From Adenophora triphylla var. japonica (Eukaryota > Streptophyta > Magnoliopsida > Asterales > Campanulaceae), in contig JAFEMH010007438.1 in assembly GCA_022495995.1 (NCBI GenBank), positions 1-64,000 of the forward strand: a stretch of DNA of 64,000 nucleotides. Direction: 5' to 3'. Within the stretch, counting starts at the first letter, position 1, and the number at the start of each line of letters is the position of its first letter. The translations under genes and the position numbers were made by a program. Positions 1 to 11,255 of the stretch are shown here, one piece after another. The notes beneath the pieces were generated by a model. That model made no database searches. It saw only the letters and a program-made list of their open reading frames with translations, and was not told the origin of the DNA.

Positions 1-1774
1 TAACGATGGTATTTGCCTTTTTCGCGGGAAAATTACGATTTTGACGTTTCTTTGAAAACTCCCTGATAAAAGCGGGAGCTGAGTCGCCACGCCATTTAAT
101 TTTTGAAGGGCCAAAACTTTGAAAAAAGCCCGAGATCAGAGATTTGGATTCGGAGGTCATGTTACGCGTCGGGAAGGACGTTAGTGTGCACCCGACGCGC
201 CTCGTAAAAACGCAAGTCTTCCAAGCTGAAAATCATTTGTGTGTGTGTGTGTGTGTGTGTGTTTTGGCCAAAATAAGTTGAAACTGGAAAAAGTAAAAAG
301 TGGGATGTCTTTTTAAGACTTTAAACTGATCCCATGATTTTTGGAGAATTTTTGGTTTGAGATTTGGTACTCAAAAAACCGTGCAGTTGAGAAGTCACTT
401 CTGCCAGAAGAAAGGGAAATGGCAGCAGACACCTGATTTTGAAATGGATTCAAGAGGTCCTAAAACTTCATAATCTGGATGAACTCAGAGAATGAAAGTT
501 TCTATAGAATATGAATAAACTTCGTATTGAAAAGAAATTTCCATTTTGGAGAAGATTTGAGGGGTCAAAACCTTCTGGAAACCTCAGATATGAGATCTGG
601 ATTCCCAGAAGCTGATGAACTAGCCTCTGAAAGAAAAATTGAAAAGAGGAGTTTTACTCACCCAAAAAATAAAAGGTAAAAATATGTCTGGAAAGCTCTG
701 GATGTTGGCTACAAAAAGTGTTTTGTAGTCAACACCAAATTCAAGTTCATCTGTGTCCAAAAATTAAGACCATGGACTGAGGGTCTGAGAAAAGTGCTAC
801 TGGACAGCAACTTCTCAAGAAAGAAAATATGATTTTAAGGGAGTTTGCATCCATGCTTGTCCCCATTTCCCTAGGTTTTGGTTTAGTGATCACTAGACAT
901 TTTAGTGGTGAATCAACTATACCAAACCATCCTTAAGGGTACATTAGGACTAAGCATTTCATTTGCTTGGGGAGGGGATTTTACCCTTTTAAATCAAGAT
1001 TTAGTGGCTTGAAAATGGTTTTTAGGGTTTTGAAAGTGCATTTTTGCAAGTAAGAAAGAAAAGCTTTGAAAATAATGTTGATCTTTGTAGAAGATCATCC
1101 ATGGAAGATGGTCTTCCATGGTGATCTTCTTAGATCTAGAAGAAAAGAAGATGGAAAGAACTACATTTTTGTAGTTTGAAGATGCATGCATGGATGAGAT
1201 TTAGGGTTAGGAAGAAGAGGGTTTACCAATCTTCCTTGTGTTCTTGAGTGTTTTGGCTTGAGTGTATGAGTGTTTAGGGCTTTAATATGAGAGTGAGTGG
1301 ATGAGTATGAGTTGGGAAAGATTGGAAAGAAAAAGGTGACAATTCTTGAGAATTCTCCTTTGTTTTCTCTCTATATTCCTTGAACTTCGTTGCTATTGTG
1401 TTCTTCCTCTATATTTTTGTGGTGGAGGGCTCAATTTATAGCCCTCCACGAAAATGCAAAAGTATCCGCGCGGACGAGTCGAGCGGCGTGCGCACATTCA
1501 TTAAATGCGGCTTGACTTTGGGCCAAAGAAGAATAATCTTTTTCAAAATTCAAATTGACCGGCCGAGTTTTTGTTTCTGACATTGCTATATTTGGTTTTC
1601 TTCATTTGTTTTTCTTTTTGAGATTCTTTTTAAGGTTTAACCTTAAATAACGATGCCCATTTACCCTACAAAACTTTGTTAGGAAATGGCCAGGATGATT
1701 TAGGAATTGTTAGAAATGTTATAACTTTAGTTAATTTTCTAACGGAAATTATGGCTCAAAGTGGAGCACTTACA
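1..1774 (-). repeat. 3' LTR of the Tat element (first ~2 bases outside the window)
   Basis: It aligns along its whole length with 17054-18805, both ending in GAGCACTTACA on the plus strand. It contains a (TG)n run near 237-261, a strong hairpin at 1089-1130 and a TATA-like site at 1434-1440 on the minus strand. The two LTRs differ mainly by short indels, many in homopolymers, and by a divergent patch near 1455-1500. In element sense the adjacent interior sequence (GAGGGGCTAC, minus strand of 1775-1784) fits a polypurine tract. Confidence 0.9.
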
Positions 1775-1899
1775 GTAGCCCCTCGGCGACGGCGCTTTCG
1801 AAGGAAGCGGGGTCGTCGATAAATGGAAATAGGCTCCATATTTGGCGGGGATGATCAGTGATCGGGTGGGTGAACCTAGCGATAGACTTACTGCATTAT

Positions 1900-2470
1900 C
1901 ACGAATGGGAATCGAAGCCGATCGTAGTTCGGGTCTTTGACCACAGGAGATGATGGCGTTTTAGGTGCCTCGAACACGATGAGCGGGGATTCTACGGTCG
2001 ATTCTTTGGAAAGAAACTCTGGCTGGGGATAAGAGATGACCATTTTTGGTACGTGGCTATCCGCTCTTTGAGGGATAAAGGAATGACCATTTTTCGGTGC
2101 GATGGCTATCACATTTCTGCTTGTGGGGATAGGAATGACCATTTTCGGTCTGCTGGGGATGATTGCGGTTTATCGCTTCCTAGTGATAGCGTCTTAGGTA
2201 CCTGAAACCTTGGAGATGGCGTTTTAGGTGCCTCGAGCCTTGGAGATGGCGTTTTGGGTGCCTCGAGCCTTGGAGATGGCGTTTTTGGTGCCTCGGAGCT
2301 TGAAGATGGCGTTTTAGTGCCTCGAACCTTGAAGATGGCTTTTTAGGCGCCTCGGACTTGGATGATGATGGCTTTTAGAAGCCTCGGACCTTAATGATGA
2401 TGGCTTTTGGCGCCTCGGACCTTAATGATGATGGCTTTTTAGGCGCCTCGGACCTTAATTTGAAATGGCC
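1900..2470. repeat. Minisatellite A in the Tat 3' untranslated region
   Basis: Roughly 30-35 bp units repeat about ten times around a core like GATGGCGTTTTAGGTGCCTC. They grade from less regular copies at the left (CATTTTCGGT variants) to GATGATGGCTTTTNGGCGCCTC variants at the right. It lies between the 3' LTR and minisatellite B. Confidence 0.75.
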
Positions 2471-2719
2471 TTTCGGTGGACTTTGTCTGGCTGCCAGAAG
2501 GAGAGGGTGACCATTTTTGGTCGAGGGCTGGACCTAATGATAGGCTACCTACGTATCCCTAGTGGGAATCGAAGCCCTTTCGTAGTTCGAGAGCTCTGGT
2601 CGAGATTTACGTTGGCTTTTGGGATTAGATTGACTCTTCAACAGAAGAGTTTTGTTAGCCTTTCTTCGGGGAAAATCGGACGTATTCGTCGGGAATCGGT
2701 CTTACGTTTGAGGCTAGTT

Positions 2720-3790
2720 GGATGATTTTGATGAAAGATACGGGATCTCGTTATCTTTCCTCGGGCGCTTCAGTCTTACGTTTATTTACTTAGGGAAGGA
2801 TTTTGATGAAAGATACGGGATCTCGTTGTATCTTTCTCAGGGCACTTGATCTTACGTTTCTTGCTTAGGGGTAATTTTGATGAAGAAGATACGGGATCTC
2901 GTTATCTTTCACCGGGGGCCTTTGTATAGTCTTACGTTTGGCTATAGGGGTAATTTTGATGAAGATACGGGATCTCGTTATCTTTCTCGGGGAGATCGGA
3001 CTTACGTTTTTGCTGTAGGGGTAATTTTGATGAAAGATCACGGGGATCTCGTTATCTTTCTCGGGCCTTCGATGCTACGTTTGAGAGCTATAGGGGGAGT
3101 AATTTTGATGAAAGATACGGGATCTCGTTATCTTTCTCGGGGCACTCGGTCTTCTGCGTTTGGCTACTTAGGAGGCAATTTTGATGAAAGATACGGAATC
3201 TCGTTATCTTTCTCGAGGCACTTCCGATGCTTACGTTTGAGGCTAGCAGGGGAGTAATTTTGATGAAAGATACGGGATCTCGTTATCTTTCTCGGGTTGC
3301 CTTTTCGGTCTTACGTTTGTGCTAGGGGTAATTTTGATGAAAAGATACGGGATCTCGTTATCTTTCTCAGGAGCTACTACGGTCTTACGTTTGGTTCTTA
3401 GGGGTAATTTTGATGAAAGATACGGAATCTCGTTATGCTGCTCCGGGGCACTCGGTCTTACGTTTTTGAGGTGCACTCATTCTTACATTTGGGGGTAATT
3501 TTGATGAAAGATACGGGATCTCGTTATCTTTCTCAGGGCCTTTACTAGGTCTTACGTTTGAGTATGAGAATGAAATTTTGATGAGAGATACGGGGATCTC
3601 GTTATCTTTCTCAAGTTTAGCCTCGAGTGCTACGTTTATTGCCGGGGTAAGTAATTTTGATGAAAGATACGGATCTCGTTATCTTTCTCGGGGCACTCGG
3701 TCTTACGTTTATTGGCTGCGGGTAATTTTGATGAAGATACGGGGATCTCGTTATCTTTCTCGGGGCACTCGGTCTTACGTTTCCCATTGC
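2720..3790. repeat. Minisatellite B, ~76 bp period, about 14 units
   Basis: Units share GATACGGGATCTCGTTATCT, then a variable CGGGGCACTCGGTCTTACGTTT segment and GGGGTAATTTTGATGAAA. Spacings between the GATCTCG cores are about 71-96 bp, mostly 74-80. Differences between units are largely one-base indels in G or T runs. Such arrays in Tat 3' UTRs are a known source of plant satellite DNA. Short frames through the array are not genes. Confidence 0.85.
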
Positions 3791-4828
3791 TTAGATTGAT
3801 TTCTTGACGAAGGGGCTGACTTTGGTGGTTAACTTAGGATGTCTTTGTCGGGGCCCAGTGCCGAGGTGGTCTGAGAGTCTGAAATTTTAGGGGCAAAAGG
3901 GTCATTTTTGACCCTTGCAATCTCATCCGCGCGGATAGGGATGGAAAGTCGAGGGTATTAGTAGGGCGGCGCCCTTCTTCTTCCTCAGTCGATTTTTGAG
4001 ATTGTCGAGAGCGAGAAACGAGAGAGAGCGGACCATTTTGTACTAGGAAGCTTCAAAAATTCCTCAGGTTTTCTTGATTTTTCAGAGCAATGGAACACGG
4101 GAAGGCGCTTTTCAAGGCCAAGGACGTGGTCGGTAGCTGAGAGGCGATTGGAGCTCGTCGGATGAGGAGGCATTACAATCTTTCGTGACCCGGTTGCGGA
4201 GGAGCATTACCGATGCTTGGCAACATTGGGCTTCGGATCCGCATCTCCGAGACGGTATATTTGAATCCTCTTGATCCTTTTGTCGATTTCTTGTTTGAAA
4301 ATTTTGGATGATTTTTGAATTTTTTTTTTTTTTGAATATTGAATATTGATATTGATGATATGCAATGTTGCAATGAATTTGTGAGTGTCCCAAAAATGTG
4401 CATTTTGCTTGGGAAAAGAATTGGCATTTTTGCCACATTTTTTTTTTAGTTTTAAAAATTACATGTGAAAATTCGAAGAATTGTGATTTTTTTTTTTTTT
4501 TGGAATTGAATATTGCATGTTCTTGATGATGATGATTTTTTTTTTGTTGAAAATGGGACGGAGTTTTTACTCGCGTAGGAATGCATCCTTTTTTTTTTTT
4601 TTGATGAATGCATTGGGACTTGCAAATTGTTTTCTTTCATGCGAGAAAAATGGGGCTATGCTCATTGTATGCTTTGTCATCTTTATCGAAATTTTTTTTT
4701 TTTTAATGCAAATGCAATCTTTTGACATTTTCTCTCTTTTTTTTTTTTTTACGGGCGGAAACCGTTTTGTGACGGGCAAATTGAACAAAATGAAGACTCG
4801 AGGATCGGTGGAGTCTCGTGATTGACTT
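3791..4828. other. Tat interior spacer, no gene seen
   Basis: Non-coding sequence between minisatellite B and the first antisense ORF. It has long T runs (4320-4332, 4440-4447, 4488-4501, 4589-4602, 4740-4750). I see no conserved protein motif. 3930-4250 may be the leader or promoter side of the antisense ORF, but I have no direct evidence. Confidence 0.5.
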
Positions 4829-6770
4829 GTGGGACCTCCGCTTAGAATGCGGGCCGAGGCTTTGCGAGTCAGGGACGTATCAGTGGTTGTCGAGACGGGG
4901 CTCTGGGAGTTTGTCGAGTGCTTGAGGGGGTGGTCAAGTTCCCTAAGTGCAAGTGGCTTGATGTTTGCTCTAGCGCAGCCTTGGGTGGGACGCGACCCAC
5001 ACCTTCCACTTCTTACAGGGCGAGGCGACCGTTACGCCTTCGGCTATGCCGCGATCACGGGTACGTCTCTTCACGGGACGCGGCATTGAGTGGAGAGATG
5101 GCTACGGTGTCGTCTCGATCTGCAGCCCTTCTTGGATTTTCCCTATTCCCAAAGGGGATGGGGATGGAGTATGCTTAGTGGTCTTCGGCAAGATCGTGGA
5201 GACCATCGCGAGTTACGAGGGTGGGGAGGATAGGTTTAGCGCCAGAAGTGCATTTCTGCTAGGTCCTTCCTGCGGTTTACCTTTTCGAGCACACTCTTTG
5301 GGCATCTTTGAGGGCCAGCCGATCTTTGCCTTCTTGAGGTCCTTGGAGGACATGGAGACCGGTTGGAGATATTTCAGGGGAGGCCATGAAGCCTGGAGAG
5401 GCGTGCATCGGCTCTTGATGGACACAATCTGGCCAGGAAGCAGCTGTGAGCTCCCTTATCTTGAGTTTGCTCGAGGTATAAGCTCTCTTTTTGCTTTCCT
5501 TCTTTCCTTTGAGCACGCACTTTTATTTCTTACCGGATTGATTGGATTTTTACCTTTCGTGGTATGGGCGTTGGAGTTTTTCCACGTCACGGTGTGGAAG
5601 CGAGCCTGAGGCGTACGCCGGGGCGTATCCGGCCATGCATCTTGGTCCAAGCATGCCCGGGAGAAGATAAGCTCCCGGGCGTACGACTCAGTGCGCGGAT
5701 TGCCTTCCTTTGACGGAGGCGGGGAGCGGATGAGGGATGATATTCTTCCCCCCGGGATCGCTTTGAGGGTAGCGCGAGCCTGAAGGGCGAGATCCGGACC
5801 GGTGCGGCGGAGGATTTTGAGGGCGACTTGCGACGCCTACTATCACGGGAGAGAGGGCGACGCGCGGCGATGGCGTGAACTCGCCTTTGAGGACACCGGT
5901 GGAGCCTCCGCCGATATGATGCACCCGAGTGATCGGTCCGTGACACCTGGGATGATTACAGAGCGAAGCCCGGCACTTCTCGGACTTCGTGGCGATCGAT
6001 CCATATGTGACGTTCGTCTTGAGGAGGCCGAGGATGCCTCGTGGTTTTAGAGAGGAGGGGCTTGGGATCCCGCGGTACCCTCGGACGGATTTTTCCTACA
6101 TCCGAGGATGGGAGTCCGATTGAGGTGCGAATCCCTCGGCAGTAGCGGCTTCCAGCGAGCTTTCGGCCTCGTCCGGTATGAAGGTATGGCTTCACCTTTT
6201 CCCTTCTTTTCTTTCTTTTGCTTCATCATCTCTAGCATCACTTCTTTTTTTTCGACGCTTTTGCTTTTGTGCGGTTTTCGGAGGTGAGTCGTCGAGACAG
6301 ACGAAGCAAGTGATCGGAGCCAAGAGGTTCATACGGAGGATGGTTGCTTGCATGGGGCACCTCGGAGCTAGGCTGAGACCACGGCCGGCTGTCCGACGGG
6401 GAGGCTTACTCTTATTCCCTCGGAGACTTCTTCGAGACCCCTCTTTCTCCTCTCATTGATCACCGCGCGGCACCGCGCTTCTGATCACGTCATTCTTGGG
6501 GATCCGCACGGGCGGAGACACGACGCGGCATGGTGGGTCGTCTCCGTATGTTCGTGAGCTCGGACGCCTTCACCTTGGGTACGAGTTTCTTCGTGGATCC
6601 GGGTTTACCCTATCGAGTGTGCCGCTTGGTCCCGACGAGCCTCTTTCACGGGGATGAGGACGATTCGAGCCCGAGACTTTCGGGGCTCCCGACGAGGCGG
6701 GCCCGAGTCGCAAGAGGGCCGGGGAGACATCGGTGGCGGAGACTCCGATTGATTTTTTTTTTTTTTTGAG
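4829..6770 (+). pseudogene. Antisense ORF 1 of the Tat element, plant mobile domain (PMD)-like, broken
   Basis: Reading frames on the plus strand, antisense to gag-pol, give LWEFVECL and, shifting frame, THTFHFLQGEATVTP followed by AAITG and FTGRGIEWRD (about 4890-5100). This matches the THTFH...GEMT.TP...AAITGLPF.G pattern I know from plant mobile domain proteins, a family found in plant transposons and some host proteins. Later parts (5100-5610, 5690-6050, 6178-6770) continue as frameshifted, arginine-rich or low-complexity segments that I cannot assign. At least one frameshift lies inside the best-conserved 120 bp. The function of these extra Tat ORFs is not established. Confidence 0.55.
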
Positions 6771-7352
6771 ATTTAGATTTGTACGACATTTTTTTTTTTG
6801 ATGTAATAATTTAGGATTTTATTTATGTTTGTTTGTTGTTTTTTTTTTGTACACTCTCCTTTTTTTTTTTTGGAATGTAATAATTTAGGATTTTATTTTA
6901 TGAATGCAATGCAATATGAATGCGATGTTGCATGAGCCTTGGTTTTTTTTTTTTTTTTTGCAAGGGTGTTTGGTATATGGTGGTTTGGGGAGGTTTTTGC
7001 ACAAGTTTCGAGCAACCGGGACGAATATTCCTTTTGGTGTAGTAGCGGCTTGGTAATTGCGAGAATTTTTTCTGGGGAAGCAATCCCATCCGCGGATGGG
7101 GACTGCATCCGCCAGCTTTGTCCTTTAATTTTGGTCCAGACTGGTCTTGCTTTATTTCAAAATTCAAATATCCTCTTCAACCTCCGGCCCAAATTGACCA
7201 TTTTCTGGGAGGAAGAGAGAAAAACCATGGAAAGCCTTAGAAAAGCTCCTCAAAATTGTCCCAAGAGTCCCAAATGTCATTTTTCGACAAGTTCAAGGAT
7301 TGGTCCCGGGAAATTATGCATGAGAGAAGGTTTTTTTTTTTGAAGAACGGTA
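6771..7352. other. Spacer between the two antisense ORFs
   Basis: T-rich DNA with repeated (T)9-17 runs (6750-6767, 6789-6799, 6943-6959) and a partial duplication of GTAATAATTTAGGATTTTAT at 6804 and 6877. I see no gene. Confidence 0.5.
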
Positions 7353-7379
7353 CAAGGTACGATGCTTGTGGTCTCTCAA

Positions 7380-8860
7380 AGAATTGGTTCCGGATTATGA
7401 CCTCTTAAGGGCTTCTTCTTCGTTTTGGGATACTAGAAGGCATGTCTTTTGCCTTTCCTTCAACGAGATTGTTCATCAAGTGGAAGAATTTCTGGGCCCT
7501 TGAGGTCCTGAGGTGGAGGAGATAGCAATTCCTTGGTCAGGAGGAGCTTCTTTTGTTGACAAGTTGTGCAACTTTCTTCATCTTTCCTGAGGAAGCACGA
7601 GGCATGATCCGCGGTCCCGGCCATTTCGATATTTCCGGTCTTCCCGACAGATTTAGGGGCCTAGGCTTGGTGGATGAAGCCTATTGGGATGCCTTTGCAC
7701 TTTGCATGTTCGGCACTTTGTTCATGGTTTATTCCTTTGGGATCTGCCATCGGTCTTTGCTAGATGTTGTCGTTCACTGGCTGTCGCCCGGGCAGGATGT
7801 CGTTCCTTTGATTTTGGGAGAGACTTTTCATGCTCTCGAGCAGGTCAAGCTACCTAAGAAGACGGTATATGCGGGGGCGGCCGTTCTTGCTGACCCTGTG
7901 GGCGATGGAGCGTTTGGGGGTTCTTCGGGAAACCTCGATATGATCGTGCCTTGGACTTTTGCCGTGGAGAGGTGTCGATGTAGATTTTGATGATCGGGGC
8001 TCGTGAGCTGTTGGATGGCGGGTCGCGGGCGAAGATATCAGATGGTCGGTGCCTCGTTGGCGGGTGGAGACTCGTAGAGTGCTTCGGGGACGGGTCCCAC
8101 GTGGTTATGCTTAAGGCTTTCTCGAATCCAAATAGCTTCTACATTCCGGCTGCAGTCCTAAGTCAGTTTGGCTTGGAAGCAGTGTTCCTTTGGAGGGTTT
8201 TGATGATATAGCTACGGGGTGGTGGCTCTTGTTTCCATGGATGATCCCTCGGTGTTTCCATTTCTTTCCAGTATGGAGGTACGATGCCTTTCCTCCTCGG
8301 GTCATTCTCAAGTCCGAGACCGGTGTTCGACCACTTGGTACTGGATTGGTACGAGGGGCATCCAGGAGAGACTCGAGGTGGCTATTTTGAGACGGCGTGA
8401 GGCCGTGTAGGTGCGGAGGACCGGAGGCTGCTTACGAGAGGAGGAGGGCCGAGGCGAGGGCCAATCCTCATGGCTTGAGCGGAGACGCCGTGGCCCGACT
8501 ATGAGGCTTACGTCAAGAGACGGGAGAGGAGGAGGCTCCTATGTTACCAAGCCAGGTTACGAGGAGATGAGGGATGACGCCCAGGGCTACTAAGGCCCTG
8601 ACAGAGCTGCCGGTTTGATAGACCCTGTTCTATACCAGAGCTTGGTAGGAGGAATACCGACATTTTTCCTATTTCGTAAGAGAAAGACTCCTGAGGGGAA
8701 GAAGAAGGGAGAGAGGCCAAGACGAGTGGCTTGGAGTGGATCTCCGAGGTTTCCAAGTATCCCTTTCTTGCCTTTTGACGTACACATTAGTTTGATTATG
8801 TATCTTAGTTTTCCCTTTAGCAGTTGCCAGTTGTAGGAATGAATCGGGCTTAGACTTATC
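7380..8860 (+). pseudogene. Antisense ORF 2 of the Tat element, second PMD-like ORF, broken
   Basis: From about 7379 the plus strand encodes LKELVPDYDLLRA then FWDTRRHVFCLSFNEIVHQV (near 7420-7480), the FWD...H.F......P.LEEF pattern of plant mobile domain N-termini. An in-frame TGA near 7501 ends it. A continuation at 7553-7990 contains DAFALCMFGTLFM and VPLILGETFHALEQVK, again PMD-like. 7987-8860 carries further arginine-rich, frameshifted coding-like sequence. Two consecutive antisense PMD-like ORFs fit an additional-ORF region of the Tat lineage. Assignment rests on remembered family patterns and should be tested by profile search. Confidence 0.55.
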
Positions 8861-9490
8861 AAAGAGCTTTTAACTTGTAATGAATATTTGAATTGCTTTA
8901 GAGTTTTTTTTTAAGACGCTTTCATGGTCTGATCAATTGTATTGATGCCAAAGTATGGCTTTTATTTGTGCTTTAGACCGAACCGTTTCCTTTGCCTACG
9001 TTCCCCTCATTTTGAGGAGCTCGGGCCTTCGTAGTTCAACCCCGGTGAACTCTTTTTTTTTTGTTTGTTTTTTTTTTTGGTGCAACCTGCTTTTTACCTA
9101 GGCCGCCCTTTTCGGGTTTCTAACCTAGTTGGGTATTACTCTTTTAGCACTCTTTTTTTTTTTTTTTTTTGTTTTTTTTTTTGTGCAACCCCTGTTTTTT
9201 ACCTAGGCCGCCCTTTTCGGGTTTCTAACCTAGTTAGGTATTACTCTTTTAGCACTCTTTTTTTTGTTTTTTTTTTGTTTTTTTTTTTTTTTTTTTGTTT
9301 TTTTTTTACGCTGTAGTATCTGCGCAGGCTTGTCACCATTCACTCGGGTGTACAAAGGGATTCCGTCGAGGTCCGCAAGTTGCATGGCGCCTCAGGAGAA
9401 GATCTTACGGGACGACATATGCCCGACCCATACGAGCTCCCATTTGCCGAGAGGGTTGATACGGATCGGGGGCTTTTCTTTTAGAACGAG
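8861..9490. repeat. Intergenic part of the Tat element with a tandem duplication
   Basis: Between antisense ORF 2 and the integrase end. An ~100 bp unit occurs twice (about 9080-9160 and 9182-9262), each copy holding ACCTAGGCCGCCCTTTTCGG and TAGCACTC followed by a long T run. Similar text (ACCGCCCTTTCAGATTTTCA) occurs at 24589 in the second Tat relic. Confidence 0.6.
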
Positions 9491-9492
9491 AA

Positions 9493-10200
9493 TCACCTTC
9501 TCGGATCTCCCGATGCTTTACTTTCTTGTCGAAGGCTCAGCCATTCTTCCTTGGTAGGCCCGGATGTGTTCCATGGCCTTCGATCGGCGTTCGTCCAGTA
9601 GGGCCAATTCGTCATGGCGACTCTGGAGCCATTCGACCTCGTTGATTTCGCTTTCCCGGCGGTATACGGAGCGAGGGTATTTCCGGCTCGATTGGGAGTA
9701 CGGCTTCCATTCCGTATGTGAGAGGGCAAAAGGTGTTTCCCGGGGCTTGCCGTTTCCGACTGATGTTCTGTAGCCCCAGAGTGCCAGTGTAACTTCTCGG
9801 GCCAATCTCCTCGCCTTGGATGCCCATTTTCCGGATGATATTTTCCGTGAGTCTTGCTTTCTTTGCCTCGACTTGGCTCCGTTGGTTTGGGGCCACGTAG
9901 GGTGATGACTTGTGACGGGTTATTCGGAATTCGCCAGAACTCCGTCACATTCCCCTTCGAAGTGGGATCCATTATACGAAATGATTTCGGCCGGCAACCC
10001 GTATCTGCACATGATGTTTTCTTTGATGAAGAGGGCAACTTTCTTTGAATTGAGGATTTTGTAGGACTTTGCAGAGCATCCTTTTCGATTCCTTCAAAGA
10101 AATCACCAATCTGCGTCTCTTTAGGCTCTTCCGCGGTTCCCAATTCACCCTTGTCAAAATCTCTTCGGCGGCTTGGGCTCGATTTTCCTCTTCCTGACAA
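9493..10200 (-). pseudogene. Tat integrase, frameshifted 5'-truncated remnant
   Basis: Minus-strand frames give, in element order, CRYGLPAEIISYNGSHFEGE (integrase core around the second catalytic Asp region, D/YNGS here), ALWGYRTSV, then TYGMEAVLPIEPEIPSLR and YRRESEINE, the conserved integrase run-out of Tat/Athila elements. These lie in at least three frames, so the enzyme is dead. The usual DNGS motif reads YNGS in this copy. The upstream zinc-binding and first catalytic Asp parts are absent because the sequence breaks at about 10200. Confidence 0.8.
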
Positions 10201-11255
10201 CTTCGCTTAAAGATTTTTTTTGTTGTTTGATTTTTTTTTTTGTTTAATGTGTACGCTTCTTTATCTAATGAATTATTATTAAGTTTTTATTAATTAATTC
10301 ATCATTAGTTAAAGTGGCAATCGAGGGATACTCGAGAAAGGTTCGTCATTTCATTGAAAACGAAAAGGAATACGGTGCTTGCTACGGAGTCGTAGTCTTC
10401 GGGCGTAAGGCCGTGGACGACTCTAGAGACTCGATCTTAACAAAGAGAGACTGGGAGGACTTGTCCTAGATTGACACAAAGGGACGGGGGGACCAATCCA
10501 AGCTTGGTGATCATTTCCTCCTTGGTCGCGGACGGGCCTGAGAGGTTTTCCCAATTCTTTAGCGGCATTGCTATTGGTGGCCTCGTGACTCGGGAACTGT
10601 CTTTGTTTTTGTTTTCCTTTCTCAATTGCGCTATCATCTCTTGGACTGAGCCGAGATCAATCAGTCGGCACTGGACTTCTTCTTCAAACAATTCTTTGCA
10701 TAACCGAGACCATCCCAATCATCCGAGGGAAATTCCGTGGCCTTAGCTTTTGGCACTGTCAATTCGAACTCGGGTTTCGGTCTCCTGAGCGGTAGGAATA
10801 GTGGTTGTGAGCTTCTCGGCTGTTCCACCGGAGTCGAGGCACGCCTCTGAAGGTATACTCACTCTTCATGGTAGTGGTAGCCCCGGGTATCTTGGGTAGG
10901 TCCGGGAACATTCTACGGACCGGGTTAGCCTTGGTTCCACGAACTTGTTGAGGCTATCCTGTAGCTTTAGCCATCCTGCCGTAGGGGTGGGCTCTGTGAT
11001 GTTTCCTGGTTGTGTGGGACCCTTTACAAAGTAGTCAGCCAAATTAGGACTGAAGGGGAGAGATTTAGGATTGTCAAAAGGGATTTTTCCTGTGGCAGCT
11101 TCAAATCTCTTTCCCTTTGCGGTGTCATTTGGGGAGGCCTCATATCCCGGGCCGTGGCGAGTATTTTGTCCTTTTACTTCGATGAGTTTGAAAGTTCCTT
11201 GTTGGCGCTTCCCCAGGCCGAGGCCGGAGTAGATAGCTCATTTTTCTCATCATTT
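10201..11255 (-). other. Deleted pol junction, reverse transcriptase not found
   Basis: This is where reverse transcriptase and RNase H should lie. 10210-10320 is an AT-rich patch (TTAATTAATTCATCATTAG). 10437-10718 encodes an open minus-strand frame with PIAMPLKNWENLSG and MITKLGLVPPS that I cannot assign. 10720-11255 has scattered coding-like text. No YVDD-like or RNase H motif is visible, and about 1 kb is too short for the missing domains. Confidence 0.6.

Noticed and set aside
2720..3790. CRISPR-like pattern of regular repeats with variable spacers
   Set aside because: The spacers are themselves related, spacing is irregular, the array is inside a plant retrotransposon, and no cas genes exist in the window.
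4517..4825. Membrane-protein-like open frames full of Phe or Lys
   Set aside because: They are only T/A homopolymer runs of the Tat spacer read in frame, on both strands.
9065..9557. Phe-rich ORFs
   Set aside because: Product of T runs within a duplicated non-coding unit; no conserved text.
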